In this document: positions 39,420-48,343 of the stretch, one piece after another
Position numbering within the stretch: the stretch's first letter is position 1
Layout of the letters: every line of letters starts with the position of its first letter
Assembly: GCA_017505635.1 (NCBI GenBank)
Contig: JAFVOU010000046.1
Coordinates: forward strand, 62,001 to 126,000
Length of the DNA: 64,000 nt
Reading direction: 5' to 3'
DNA from: Oscillospiraceae bacterium
GTDB lineage: Bacteria > Bacillota > Clostridia > Oscillospirales > Ruminococcaceae
Program-made: the position numbers and the translations under genes
The notes under the pieces: generated by a model
What the model was told of the DNA's origin: nothing
Database searches by the model: none
Seen by the model: only the letters and a program-made list of their open reading frames with translations

Positions 39420-40763
39420 TTAAAACATGCTGATAACGTTTGTTACCATAACGATAAGGATAAGCACTGGTGCTACAAATTTGATAGCAAAGCTGAAGAA
39501 GCTTTTTGCTTTTACGCTGAATGTGCCATTCTGTTCGATTTCGTCATAAACGAATTTTGGTTTGAGAATCCAGCCTGCAAGGATAACAATTACCAATGCG
39601 CCGATTGTCATACCGATATATTCGCCAAGGAAGTCGTAGAAGTCAAGGAAGCCCATACCAAGAATTGTAACGTGGCTGAGTTTGCCAAAGCTGAGTGCTA
39701 CAGGGATACCGAGCAATGTGATTGCTGCACCTGTTGCAACAGCTGCTGTTTTACGGCTCATTTTTGTCTGTTCGCTGAGAACGGATGTTGTAACTTCAAG
39801 CATAGAGATAGAGCTTGTAAGTGCAGCGAAAAGAACAAGAAGGAAGAAGATAAAACCAAATACGTTGCCCATACCCATTTCGTTAAATACGCTTGGGAGT
39901 GTGATAAACATAAGGGATGGACCTGCATCCGGTGCAAGACCAAGAGCAAATACTGCAGGGAAGATTGCGATACCGGAAAGGATAGCTGCCATTGTATCCA
40001 TAAGTGGAATGATAATAGCATTGGACTGGATGTTGTCGCTGTCTTTAAGGTAAGAACCGTATGTAAGCATTGTACCTACACCCAAAGAACAGGAGAAGAA
40101 CATCTGGGAAAGTGCAAGACCAAGTGTTTTTGGTGTGAGTTTTGTGATGTCAGGTTTGAAAAGGAATTCAAAACCTGCTGCTGCGCCAGGCAGTGTAACA
40201 GAACGGATGATAATGATAATAAGACAAACAAACAGTGCAGGCATCATAAATTTTGATGCTTTTTCAATACCGCCTGCAACACCCTTTGTAACAATAAAGA
40301 TTGTTGCTGCCATAAACAATACAAAAAAGATAATGCCAAGATATGGACTTGCTGTAAATGCACCGAAATATTCACCAGGTGCTGCAATAGCATTTGCACT
40401 GCCGAAAAGTGCTTTTGCGTACTGGAGTGTGTAGTTGATAATCCAGCCACCCAGAACAGCATAGAAGCCGAGAATAAGTGAAACTGCAACAACACTGATA
40501 TAACCTGCAAAGCCGAAGCGTTTGTCAAGTGTTTTATAAATTGTAACTACATTGGCTTTAACTTTTCTGCCCAGTGCAAATTCGCACATCATAACAGGAA
40601 TACCAACCAATGCAACAAAGATAAGGTATGCAACGATAAATGCAAAACCGCCGCCCATACCTGCTTTGTAAGGGAAGCCCCAAAGGTTACCAAGACCAAC
40701 TGCGGAACCTACGGAAGCCATAATGAAGCCAAATTTGCTGGCAAACTGTCCCCTTTTTTCCAT
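39420..40763 (-). CDS. Neurotransmitter:sodium symporter family (SNF/LeuT type) transporter
   Basis: A 447-residue Na+-coupled amino acid transporter. The N-terminus F-G-F-I-M-A-S-V-G-S-A-V-G-L-G-N-L-W-G-F-P is the unwound helix 1 that binds Na+ and substrate in LeuT. M-M-C-E-F-A-L-G-R is also typical. Eleven to twelve helices. ATG at 40763 follows AATAGGAGG. Its leader contains a hairpin next to the ribosome site (40776-40821). Substrate probably an amino acid such as tyrosine, tryptophan or alanine; not determinable here. Confidence 0.92.
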   Translation of the reverse strand: MEKRGQFASKFGFIMASVGSAVGLGNLWGFPYKAGMGGGFAFIVAYLIFVALVGIPVMMCEFALGRKVKANVVTIYKTLDKRFGFAGYISVVAVSLILGFYAVLGGWIINYTLQYAKALFGSANAIAAPGEYFGAFTASPYLGIIFFVLFMAATIFIVTKGVAGGIEKASKFMMPALFVCLIIIIIRSVTLPGAAAGFEFLFKPDITKLTPKTLGLALSQMFFSCSLGVGTMLTYGSYLKDSDNIQSNAIIIPLMDTMAAILSGIAIFPAVFALGLAPDAGPSLMFITLPSVFNEMGMGNVFGFIFFLLVLFAALTSSISMLEVTTSVLSEQTKMSRKTAAVATGAAITLLGIPVALSFGKLSHVTILGMGFLDFYDFLGEYIGMTIGALVIVILAGWILKPKFVYDEIEQNGTFSVKAKSFFSFAIKFVAPVLILIVMVTNVISMF

Positions 40764-40775
40764 ACTTTCCTCCTA

Positions 40776-40821
40776 TTGCAGACATCAAATTTTGTATATT
40801 TGTATAAATATTCGTCTGCAA
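40776..40821 (-). other. Leader hairpin before the sodium symporter gene
   Basis: TTGCAGAC / GTCTGCAA arms (8 bp) enclose a 30-base A/T-rich loop containing ATATTT-gtat-AAATAT. The arm nearest the gene ends directly before the AGGAGG site. Confidence 0.4.
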
Positions 40822-40903
40822 CTAATTTTTATTTTATTTTTATACAAATATATGCTATATATATTACCACAAAGACAATACAATTTCAATACATATTCAA
40901 TAT

Positions 40904-40941
40904 AAAAACACTCCCTTATGCAAAGCTAAGAGAGTGTTTTT
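40904..40941 (-). terminator. Terminator of cysS
   Basis: AAAAACACTC / GAGTGTTTTT arms; on the minus strand the stem ends in TTTTTATATT. Confidence 0.75.
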
Positions 40942-40961
40942 ACAGTTAGCTTATAAAATGA

Positions 40962-42353
40962 TTACTTTTTGATAATCTGTGGACCCTGTGGTGTGTCTTT
41001 TACTTCGTAGCCCATAGCTGCAAGCTCGTCACGGATCTGGTCAGCGCGTGCCCAGTTCTTTTCTTTTCTTACTGCTGTTCTTTCTTCTACGAGAGCTTTA
41101 ACCTCTGCAGGGATTTCGTCCTTGTTGCGGTTATAAAGAATACCCAGAACTTCTGCCATTTCGTCAAATGCTTTTGCAGCATGTTCCAGAGCTGCTTTGG
41201 ACTGTTCTTTGCCGTTTACGTTGATGAATGTAACAAGCTCAAACAGTTTGGAAAGTGCATCAGCTGTGTTGAGGTCGTCGTCCATAACAGCGATAAATTC
41301 TGCAACAAGTCTGTCTGCTTCAGCAACGATTTCATCTTTGCCTTCGCCTGCATGACCGATAAGGAAGTCAAGGTGTTCTCTTGCTGTGTAGAGACGTTCA
41401 AGGCTGGATTTGCACTGGTCGATGATTTCTCTTGTAAAGTTGAGCGGTGAACGGTAGTGTGCTGTAAGCAGGAAGTAACGGATAACTTCGTAGCCAACCT
41501 GTTCTGCAATTTCTCTTACTGTAAAGAAGTTGTTGAGAGATTTGGACATTTTCTGGTTGTCAACGTTAAGGAATGCGTTGTGCATCCAGTAGTGGCTGAA
41601 TTCGCATCCGTTTGCACATTCACTCTGTGCAATTTCGTTTTCGTGGTGTGGGAAGATAAGGTCTTCGCCACCACAGTGAAGGTCGATTTTATCGCCGAGG
41701 TGTTTTTTGCTCATTGCGGAACATTCGATGTGCCAGCCAGGACGGCCTTCGCTGAATGGGGATTCCCATTTTGGTTCGCCCGGTTTGGAAGCTTTCCACA
41801 AAGCAAAGTCTGCAGGGCTTTCCTTGATATCGTCAACAGCAATTCTTGCGCCGCTTTCAAGTTCTTCCAGCGGGTTGTGGCTGAGTTTGCCGTATTCGCT
41901 GAATGAGTGCACACGGAAGTATACGTCACCGTTGTCAACACGGTATGCGTGACCTTTGTCGATAAGTGTCTGAACGATATCGATGATTTCCGGAATTGTG
42001 TCGGAAACTCTTGGGCGGCTTGTTGCAGGTTTTACGTTGAGGCCTTTAAGGTCTGTGTAGTATTCGTTTTCGTATTTTCTTGCAACAGCTTCGAATGTTG
42101 TGCCATCTTCGTTTGCTTTTTTGATGATTTTGTCGTCAATATCTGTGATATTGGAAACATAGTTTACGTTGTTGCCGCGGTATTCAAGATATCTGCGGAG
42201 TGTATCAAAGATAACTGCAGGACGTGCGTTGCCGATGTGAACAAAGTTGTAAACTGTAGGACCGCAAACATAGATTTTGTATTCGCCTTCAACCTGAGGG
42301 ATAAATTCTTCTTTTTTGCGTGTAAGTGTGTTGAAAATCTTCATGTGAGCCAT
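40962..42353 (-). CDS. cysS: Cysteine--tRNA ligase
   Basis: A 463-residue class I aminoacyl-tRNA synthetase. The signature V-C-G-P-T-V-Y-N-F-V-H-I-G-N-A-R holds a zinc cysteine and the H-I-G-N (HIGH) motif; further zinc ligands are C-S in H-I-E-C-S-A and H-H-E in F-P-H-H-E-N-E; K-M-S-K-S is present at about residue 265. The C-terminal helical domain has the K-N-W-A-R-A-D-x-I-R-D-E-L motif. The start at 42353 follows AAAGGAGAAC; the open frame upstream runs into the T-box leader. Expression is controlled by a cysteine-specific T-box. Confidence 0.97.
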   Translation of the reverse strand: MAHMKIFNTLTRKKEEFIPQVEGEYKIYVCGPTVYNFVHIGNARPAVIFDTLRRYLEYRGNNVNYVSNITDIDDKIIKKANEDGTTFEAVARKYENEYYTDLKGLNVKPATSRPRVSDTIPEIIDIVQTLIDKGHAYRVDNGDVYFRVHSFSEYGKLSHNPLEELESGARIAVDDIKESPADFALWKASKPGEPKWESPFSEGRPGWHIECSAMSKKHLGDKIDLHCGGEDLIFPHHENEIAQSECANGCEFSHYWMHNAFLNVDNQKMSKSLNNFFTVREIAEQVGYEVIRYFLLTAHYRSPLNFTREIIDQCKSSLERLYTAREHLDFLIGHAGEGKDEIVAEADRLVAEFIAVMDDDLNTADALSKLFELVTFINVNGKEQSKAALEHAAKAFDEMAEVLGILYNRNKDEIPAEVKALVEERTAVRKEKNWARADQIRDELAAMGYEVKDTPQGPQIIKK

Positions 42354-42466
42354 AGACTGTTCTCCTTTTACTTTTTTGATTTTATATTGATGCGTGTTAT
42401 TTACAATAATAGTTTTAATAATACTGCCGTGAGCGAAACAGAAACAAAACACCATTTTCTGTAAAT

Positions 42467-42723
42467 AAAAAACGCCTTCATCTGTATAAAAACAGACGAA
42501 GGCGATAATATACAAATTACCACGGTTCCACTTCGGTTTATAACTCGGGCTCCATATAACGGTGGACACCGCACAAGACTAATATTCCAAAAAAGTTCGC
42601 CCTGTGTGCTTTCAAGTGCATTGGGCAGCTTATTGTCCTTAAGGCGCTTTCAGCGGGTCACGCCTATTCTCTGTCAAGGTTTTACACTGCTTACTATTCT
42701 TGATAATAACGCATTTCACATAT
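42467..42723 (-). promoter_or_regulatory. T-box riboswitch specific for tRNA-Cys, controlling cysS
   Basis: On the minus strand the leader shows a T-box motif, GTGGAACCGTGGTAA (42533-42518 region), whose central bases pair with the uncharged tRNA acceptor end. It ends in the terminator CGCCTTCGTCTG / CAGATGAAGGCG plus TTTTTT (42504-42467). In stem I, CAAG/CUUG and GCAG/CUGC helices flank an internal loop with AAUAGUAA on one side and CCAAUGCA on the other. UGC (42620-42618) is the specifier codon, Cys. Low charged tRNA-Cys would favour read-through into cysS. Confidence 0.9.
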
Positions 42724-42729
42724 ACAAAT

Positions 42730-42758
42730 ATCTTATCAGCTATACACCTGTTTGTCAA
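42730..42758 (-). promoter_or_regulatory. Promoter of the T-box-cysS transcript
   Basis: TTGACA (42758-42753), 17-base spacer, TAAGAT (42735-42730) on the minus strand. Confidence 0.82.
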
Positions 42759-42787
42759 CCGAAAACAACATTTATACATATCATAAA

Positions 42788-42815
42788 CAAAACGGACAGA
42801 TATAAAATCCGTCCG
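42788..42815 (-). terminator. Terminator after pgsA
   Basis: Minus-strand GGACGGA / TCTGTCC stem followed by GTTTTGTTT, just before the cysS promoter. Confidence 0.6.
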
Positions 42816-42823
42816 CTGAATTT

Positions 42824-43402
42824 TTATTTCGCATTTTTGATAAGGTCGATGTTAGGTATAATGTACTGCATACCGCTTACCACTGTAAGCACTGCCATAA
42901 TCCACATAAGCCCGTTTGTAATAAGGTTCATCCATGCATATGTTTCGGCACCGATAACATCAATCGCAAACAGTGACATAGCAAGCAGTCCAAGCATACT
43001 TGCAGCCATCTGGAACACTGTTTTTGCCTTGCCCATCATACCAGCCGCAATAACCTTGCTGCCCGCAGGGTTTGCCGCCGCAATAAGACGGATGCCGCTT
43101 ACTGCAAATTCTCTTGCAAGTACAACACAGATAACAACTTCGTGACAAAAGCCGTTGAGGCAAAGGTAGATAAGTGCAACTGTTGTAAGCAGCTTATCTG
43201 CCAGCGGGTCCATAAATTTGCCAAAGTCTGTTACCATATTGTATTTTCTTGCAATGCTGCCGTCCAGAAAATCGGTAAAGGAAGCAACTGCAAAAACTAT
43301 AAGGCCGATAAGATAGCTGTATGGGTTATCAATATACATAAATACCATAAAAACAGGCACCAGCAAAAATCTTAAAAGAGTAAGCTTATTTGGTAAATTC
43401 AT
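42824..43402 (-). CDS. pgsA: CDP-diacylglycerol--glycerol-3-phosphate 3-phosphatidyltransferase
   Basis: A 192-residue membrane enzyme making phosphatidylglycerol phosphate from CDP-diacylglycerol and glycerol 3-phosphate. The CDP-alcohol phosphatidyltransferase signature D-G-x2-A-R-x8-G-x3-D-x3-D is complete at about residues 47-69 (D-G-S-I-A-R ... F-G-K-F-M-D-P-L-A-D). N-L-P-N-K-L-T-L-L-R at the start is typical of PgsA. About six helices. ATG at 43402 follows AAGGAG, 12 bases after rimO; the order recA-recX-rimO-pgsA is one transcript. Confidence 0.93.
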   Translation of the reverse strand: MNLPNKLTLLRFLLVPVFMVFMYIDNPYSYLIGLIVFAVASFTDFLDGSIARKYNMVTDFGKFMDPLADKLLTTVALIYLCLNGFCHEVVICVVLAREFAVSGIRLIAAANPAGSKVIAAGMMGKAKTVFQMAASMLGLLAMSLFAIDVIGAETYAWMNLITNGLMWIMAVLTVVSGMQYIIPNIDLIKNAK

Positions 43403-43414
43403 TTTAAATTCTCC

Positions 43415-44734
43415 TTAAACAAGTTCTGCATAAAGGTCATAGATATCACTCTGTACAACCTTTACAGTAACAATATCACCTACCATTACGTCATAACCGC
43501 CGTCGATGTAAACCTCACCGTCAATTTCAGGTGCATCATATACACTGCGGCATATCCAGATGCCGTTTTCGCTGTCGAAATCATCAACAATAACGTCAAT
43601 TTCCTTATCAACAAGTTTTGCCTGACAGTTCGCCATAATCTCTGTCTGCAGCATCATAATGCTGTCTGCACGCTGCTGACGGATTTCCACATCAACCTGA
43701 TTTTCCATAGCTGCGGCAACTGTGCCGTCTTCTTCGGAATATGCAAAACAGCCAAGACGTTCAAACTTTGTTTCCTTTACAAATTCGTAAAGTTCATCAA
43801 ATTCTTCCTGTGTTTCGCCAGGGTAACCTGTGATGAGTGTTGTGCGGATGGAAATGTGAGGAATTGCCCTGCGCAGTCTTGCAACTGCATCCTTGATGAT
43901 TGCTGTGCCGCCACGGCGGTTCATACTTTTAAGCACACGGTCATTGATGTGCTGGATTGGCATATCAAGGTATGGCACAACCTTTGGATTGTTTGCCATT
44001 TCTTCGATAACCGCATCGGACAGTCTTTCAGGATAAGCATACATAAGACGAATCCACTGAATGCCGTCAATTTTGCTGATTTCATTTATAAGTGTATGTA
44101 ATCTGCCTTCGCCGTATATATCTTCGCCGTATGCTGTGATATCCTGTGCCACAACGATAATTTCCTGCACGCCTTCTTCGGCAAGGAATTTTGCTTCCTC
44201 AACGCAGCTTTCAATTGCACGGCTGCGGTGCGGACCGCGTATCATAGGGATTGCACAGTAGTAACAGCCGTTGGAACAGCCTTCGGCAATTTTGAGATAT
44301 GCATAATGTTTTGGTGTGGATATAATGCGCTTTGCGGTGATGTCAAGGTCTGTCTTTTTACCGTAACGGCAAACCCTGTCGCCTTTTACAACACTTTCCA
44401 CAATGTCGCAGATATCGCCGTTGGAACCGATACCCACAACAGCATTTACTTCCGGAATATCATTGATAATTTCATCACGGTAACGTTCTGCAAGACAGCC
44501 TGTAACCACAATTTTAAGCTTTGGATTTTCAAGGCGTGCTTCCACTGCATTAAAGATGTTTTCGATAGCTTCTTCCTTTGCGCTTGTGATAAAGCCGCAG
44601 GTGTTGATAATGCAAACGTCTGCCTCGGTCATATCGGTTGTAGTTGTGTGACCTGCTTTAAGCAGCGCGTGTGCAAGTATATCCGCATCTACCTGGTTTT
44701 TTGGACAGCCAAGTGAAACTAAAGTTATAACCAT
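43415..44734 (-). CDS. rimO: Ribosomal protein S12 methylthiotransferase RimO
   Basis: A 439-residue radical SAM enzyme that adds a methylthio group to an aspartate of ribosomal protein S12. The N-terminal domain has S-L-G-C-P-K-N-Q-V-D-A, C in I-I-N-T-C-G-F and T-G-C-L for one iron-sulfur cluster. The radical SAM motif is C-S-N-G-C-Y-Y-C (about residue 152). A TRAM domain closes the protein. S-L-G-C-P-K-N and the short TRAM separate it from MiaB and MtaB. ATG at 44734 overlaps the recX end by 10 bases. Confidence 0.95.
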   Translation of the reverse strand: MVITLVSLGCPKNQVDADILAHALLKAGHTTTTDMTEADVCIINTCGFITSAKEEAIENIFNAVEARLENPKLKIVVTGCLAERYRDEIINDIPEVNAVVGIGSNGDICDIVESVVKGDRVCRYGKKTDLDITAKRIISTPKHYAYLKIAEGCSNGCYYCAIPMIRGPHRSRAIESCVEEAKFLAEEGVQEIIVVAQDITAYGEDIYGEGRLHTLINEISKIDGIQWIRLMYAYPERLSDAVIEEMANNPKVVPYLDMPIQHINDRVLKSMNRRGGTAIIKDAVARLRRAIPHISIRTTLITGYPGETQEEFDELYEFVKETKFERLGCFAYSEEDGTVAAAMENQVDVEIRQQRADSIMMLQTEIMANCQAKLVDKEIDVIVDDFDSENGIWICRSVYDAPEIDGEVYIDGGYDVMVGDIVTVKVVQSDIYDLYAELV

Positions 44735-45360
44735 TGATTTTCATCCTCTGTTTCAATATTTAAAGTTTTCAAAGCAGCGCAGATTTCACCGTAACGGAAG
44801 CCCTTTCGCATTAAAGCTGCAATAACCTTTTGCGGGTCATCCAGCTTTGTGCGGTATTTTGTCTGCAACAGATGCAGCAGGTTTTCAGTTTGTGTATCCT
44901 CGCTGTAGTTTTCTATACAACATTCTATTATATCTTTATTTATACCCAATGTCAAAAGTTTGAGCCTTGTTTCACCCAAAGAACACTTTTTTACGGTGAT
45001 AAGATACTCTGCCTTTGCCCTGCAGTATTCTTCGTCATTAATCAGACCCAGTTCTTCCATTCTGTCGCAGGCGGCAGATGCACATTCGCTGTCAAAGCTT
45101 TTGCAAAGTTTATCGTACAGTTCCTTTCGGCTGTGGCTGCGGTAAGACAAAAGATTATACGCCTTCTGCACTGCCTTGTTTGTGCTGCTTTTCCCGTAAA
45201 GCAAAGCAAGCTCCTGCTGTGTAAAGCAAGAGCCTATTTCTATTTTTTCCTGTATAAGCATTAAATCGTCCACCGAAAACAGAAACCCGTTATCGCAAAA
45301 AAGGGCATTGAAGCCCTTTTTTGTTTTTGTTATATCGGTGATTATTATACTATTCAACAT
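44725..45360 (-). CDS. recX: Regulatory protein RecX
   Basis: A 211-residue helical-repeat protein that modulates RecA filaments. It shows the RecX pattern [19 protein letters not shown] and [12 protein letters not shown]. The ATG at 45360 overlaps the recA end by 11 bases (out of frame) and has no clear ribosome site, so translation should be coupled to recA. RecX keeps RecA activity in check. Confidence 0.9.
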   Translation of the reverse strand: MLNSIIITDITKTKKGFNALFCDNGFLFSVDDLMLIQEKIEIGSCFTQQELALLYGKSSTNKAVQKAYNLLSYRSHSRKELYDKLCKSFDSECASAACDRMEELGLINDEEYCRAKAEYLITVKKCSLGETRLKLLTLGINKDIIECCIENYSEDTQTENLLHLLQTKYRTKLDDPQKVIAALMRKGFRYGEICAALKTLNIETEDENQWL

Positions 45361-46498
45361 CTATGTCAATGTTTGCACTGCGTCTTCTTGGAGCAGGCTT
45401 TTCCTCACTGATTTCTACATCTTCGCTTGCTTCAGCTTTTTTTGCTGCAGCAAATTTGTTCATAGTTTTCTGTGTTGCTTCGCTGAGTTTTGCAAAAACC
45501 TTTTCTTCAACTTCTTTTGCAAATTCAGGTTCGTTCATAAACAGTTCCTTGATATTGTCGCGGCCCTGACCAAGACGGCGGTCACCATAGCTGAACCATG
45601 AACCTGATTTTGTGATGATGCCCATATTTACGCCGATATCAAGAATTTCGCCCACTTTGGAGATACCCTGACCGAAGATGATGTCAAATTCTGCTTCTTT
45701 GAACGGAGGGGCAACCTTGTTTTTAACAACCTTTGCTCTTGTGCGGTTACCCACAAATTCGCCGCCGTTTTTGATTGTTTCGATTCTTCTTACGTCAATA
45801 CGCACGGAAGAATAATATTTAAGTGCACGGCCGCCCGGTGTTGTTTCAGGGTTGCCATACATAACGCCAACCTTTTCACGCAGCTGGTTGATAAACACAA
45901 CGATTGTGTTTGTTTTGCCGATAGAGCCTGTGAGTTTGCGCAGTGCCTGGCTCATAAGTCTTGCCTGCAGACCAACGTGGCTGTCGCCCATTTCGCCTTC
46001 GATTTCTGCTCTTGGCACCATTGCAGCAACAGAGTCAACTACAATAACATCGATAGCGCCGGAACGCACCAGAGCTTCGCAGATTTCCATTGCCTGTTCG
46101 CCTGTATCAGGCTGGGAAACAAGGAGAGAATCAATATCCACACCCAGCGCACCTGCATAGATAGGGTCAAGGGCATGTTCAACGTCAATAAATGCTGCTG
46201 TGCCCCCTGCTTTCTGTGCTTCGGCTGCAATGTGGAGAGCGATTGTTGTTTTACCGCTGGATTCCGGCCCGTAGATTTCTACAATTCTGCCTTTAGGCAC
46301 ACCGCCTATACCAAGTGCAACGTCAAGTGACAGTGAACCTGTGGAAATTTTGTCCACATTCATTGTAACGTTTTCGCCAAGGCGCATAATTGCACCTTTG
46401 CCAAACTGTTTTTCTATATTTGCAAGGGCTGTTGCCAGAGCCTTTTCTTTGTCTGATGCAACCGCTGCAGATGCCATTGGTTTTTTAGCCTGTGCCAT
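45350..46498 (-). CDS. recA: Recombinase RecA
   Basis: A 382-residue DNA recombinase and SOS co-protease. Walker [10 protein letters not shown] (about residue 75), the L1 region and the L2 segment with [15 protein letters not shown] are all present. The C-terminus is acidic with a basic A-P-R-R-R patch. ATG at 46498 follows AAAGGAG. It heads the recA-recX-rimO-pgsA run. A palindrome at its transcript start may be an SOS operator. Confidence 0.98.
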   Translation of the reverse strand: MAQAKKPMASAAVASDKEKALATALANIEKQFGKGAIMRLGENVTMNVDKISTGSLSLDVALGIGGVPKGRIVEIYGPESSGKTTIALHIAAEAQKAGGTAAFIDVEHALDPIYAGALGVDIDSLLVSQPDTGEQAMEICEALVRSGAIDVIVVDSVAAMVPRAEIEGEMGDSHVGLQARLMSQALRKLTGSIGKTNTIVVFINQLREKVGVMYGNPETTPGGRALKYYSSVRIDVRRIETIKNGGEFVGNRTRAKVVKNKVAPPFKEAEFDIIFGQGISKVGEILDIGVNMGIITKSGSWFSYGDRRLGQGRDNIKELFMNEPEFAKEVEEKVFAKLSEATQKTMNKFAAAKKAEASEDVEISEEKPAPRRRSANIDIDVE

Positions 46499-46523
46499 CG
46501 TGTTTCTCCTTTATATAAATCAA

Positions 46524-46576
46524 TTTAACAACTATTGGTTGTTAAATATATTATCACACATTAAATAAAACTGCAA
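46524..46576 (-). promoter_or_regulatory. recA promoter with palindromic candidate operator
   Basis: Minus-strand TTGCAG (46576-46571), 17-base spacer, TAATAT (46553-46548). Across the predicted transcript start lies TTTAACAAC-N5-GTTGTTAAA (46524-46546), a perfect 9-bp-arm palindrome. It does not match the Bacillus LexA box (GAAC-N4-GTTC) but has the expected position and symmetry. Confidence 0.6.
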
Positions 46577-46601
46577 TAGATAATTGAAAAATTTTCCAAA
46601 A

Positions 46602-47438
46602 TTATTGTTTTTGTGCCACAACACCGCGTGGGTTGCCGCCAAAATCTATAATTTCTTTTATTATATTATATCCTGCCTGTACAAGAATATTTCTGACCGC
46701 AGTCTGCTGGTCAAAACCGTATTCAAAAACAAGATAACCTTTGTCTTTCAGCACAGCTTTGTACTCCTGTGCTATATGACGGTAAAAAAGCAAACCGTCT
46801 TCTTCGGCAAAAAGTGCCATTTCCGGCTCGTGGTTTACCTCTGTCTGCAGTCTGCCCCTTAAATCGGGGTGAATATACGGCGGGTTTGAAACGATAACAT
46901 CTATGCTGTTTTTTTCCAGCTGTTTATCCAGTGCAAGCACATCAGCCTGCAAAGGTGTTACATCGAGTGATGTATATCCGATATTTTTCACAAGATATTT
47001 ATATGCTTCATCTGATTTCTCCACCGCTGTAACATCAGCATGCGGGCAGTATTTTTTTACCGCAAGGGCAATACAGCCGCTGCCGCTGCAAAGGTCAAGC
47101 ACTTTTGGCTTTTCTGTGCTGTCAACCGCTTCAAAGGCCGCTTCGCACACGGTTTCGGTATCCTGACGGGGAACAAGCACACCTTCACCCACAAACAGTT
47201 CCATATCAAAAAAGTACCATCTGCCAAGAATGTACTGCAAAGGATAGCCTTCCCTGCGCTGCTGTGCATAATCCATAAGCCTTTTTGCGTCCTCTTCACA
47301 TATATCCGCACCGAGCAACTCTATACGCTTTTTGCCAAGTACATATTCTATAAGCAGATTTGCCTCAAACTGCGGGTCACTGTTTTCGTTTTCCGCCATC
47401 AGGGCACACATCTGCCTGTAAAGTTCGTTTATCACCAT
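46602..47438 (-). CDS. prmC: Peptide chain release factor N5-glutamine methyltransferase PrmC
   Basis: A 278-residue SAM methyltransferase modifying the GGQ glutamine of release factors. It has the SAM site V-L-D-L-C-S-G-S-G-C-I-A-L-A at about residue 115 and the catalytic N-P-P-Y at about 185, with the N-terminal helical domain (L-L-x-x-V-L-G and Y-I-L-G-R-W-Y-F). ATG at 47438 overlaps the DUF1385 gene end by 7 bases. prmC commonly follows a DUF1385 gene in Clostridia. Confidence 0.94.
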   Translation of the reverse strand: MVINELYRQMCALMAENENSDPQFEANLLIEYVLGKKRIELLGADICEEDAKRLMDYAQQRREGYPLQYILGRWYFFDMELFVGEGVLVPRQDTETVCEAAFEAVDSTEKPKVLDLCSGSGCIALAVKKYCPHADVTAVEKSDEAYKYLVKNIGYTSLDVTPLQADVLALDKQLEKNSIDVIVSNPPYIHPDLRGRLQTEVNHEPEMALFAEEDGLLFYRHIAQEYKAVLKDKGYLVFEYGFDQQTAVRNILVQAGYNIIKEIIDFGGNPRGVVAQKQ

Positions 47439-48343
47439 TTGTCTTCTTCCCTGGACTGTGGAATAACCGCTTTCATAGCTTCTATTGCAACTTCAATCAT
47501 ATCATCATCCGGTTCTTTTGTTGTAAATTTCTGAAAAAACATACCCGGACTTGCCAGAAGCTTTGTGCATCTGTTTTCGTGTCTGCCTGTAAACTTGAGT
47601 ATTTCGTAAGCAATACCCACAACAACCGGAAGCAGAAGCAGTTTAAGCCCCACCCTGCCCATAGTGCTTGTCCATGGAACAAAAGAGAATATGATAATGC
47701 TTACAATTACCACGATAAACAGAAAACTTGTACCGCATCTTGGGTGAAAACGGCTGTGTCTGCGCACATTTTCAACAATAAGTTCTTCCCCTGCTTCGTA
47801 ACAGGCAATGGTTTTGTGTTCGGCACCGTGATACATAAACAGGCGCTTTACATCCTCCACAAAGGTTACACCCCACATATAAAAGAAGAATATCGCAAGT
47901 TTGACAGCGCCTTCCATAACCGCCTTGAAGCTGCCAAGCGGTATAAATCTGTCCACGATACCGGTTATCATTGTAGGAAGCACCATAAACAGCACAAGTG
48001 CAAGCATTCCGCCCAGCACCCCTGCCACCATAAGCATCAGGTCACTGCCTTTTTTGCCAAAATGCTTTTTGAGCCATTCTTCCAGCTTGTCAGGTTCTGC
48101 CCCCTGCATTGCTATATCAGCAGAGTACATAAGCCAGTTGTAACCGCCCACAAGGCTGTCCAGAAATCCCCATATCCCGCGGAGAACAGGAATTTTTGCC
48201 ACCGGATTCTTTTTGGTGTCCTCTTTTTTTATTTCTATCTCGCCGTCAGGTCTGCGCACAGCAGCCGCAGTAACCTTTGGGCCTTTCATCATAATGCCTT
48301 CCATAAGCGCCTGACCGCCTATTGATGTTTTGTGTTCAGCCAT
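47432..48343 (-). CDS. DUF1385 family membrane protein
   Basis: A 303-residue membrane protein with three to four helices. The N-terminus S-I-G-G-Q-A-L-M-E-G-I-M-M-K-G-P and the middle M-Y-H-G-A-E-H-K-T-I-A-C-Y-E and F-H-P-R-C-G-T-S-F-L-F define DUF1385, a family widespread in Firmicutes with no proven function. The conserved H-G-A-E-H and C-G-T suggest a metal site or enzyme, which is inference. ATG at 48343 directly follows the kinase stop. Confidence 0.88.
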   Translation of the reverse strand: MAEHKTSIGGQALMEGIMMKGPKVTAAAVRRPDGEIEIKKEDTKKNPVAKIPVLRGIWGFLDSLVGGYNWLMYSADIAMQGAEPDKLEEWLKKHFGKKGSDLMLMVAGVLGGMLALVLFMVLPTMITGIVDRFIPLGSFKAVMEGAVKLAIFFFYMWGVTFVEDVKRLFMYHGAEHKTIACYEAGEELIVENVRRHSRFHPRCGTSFLFIVVIVSIIIFSFVPWTSTMGRVGLKLLLLPVVVGIAYEILKFTGRHENRCTKLLASPGMFFQKFTTKEPDDDMIEVAIEAMKAVIPQSREEDKW

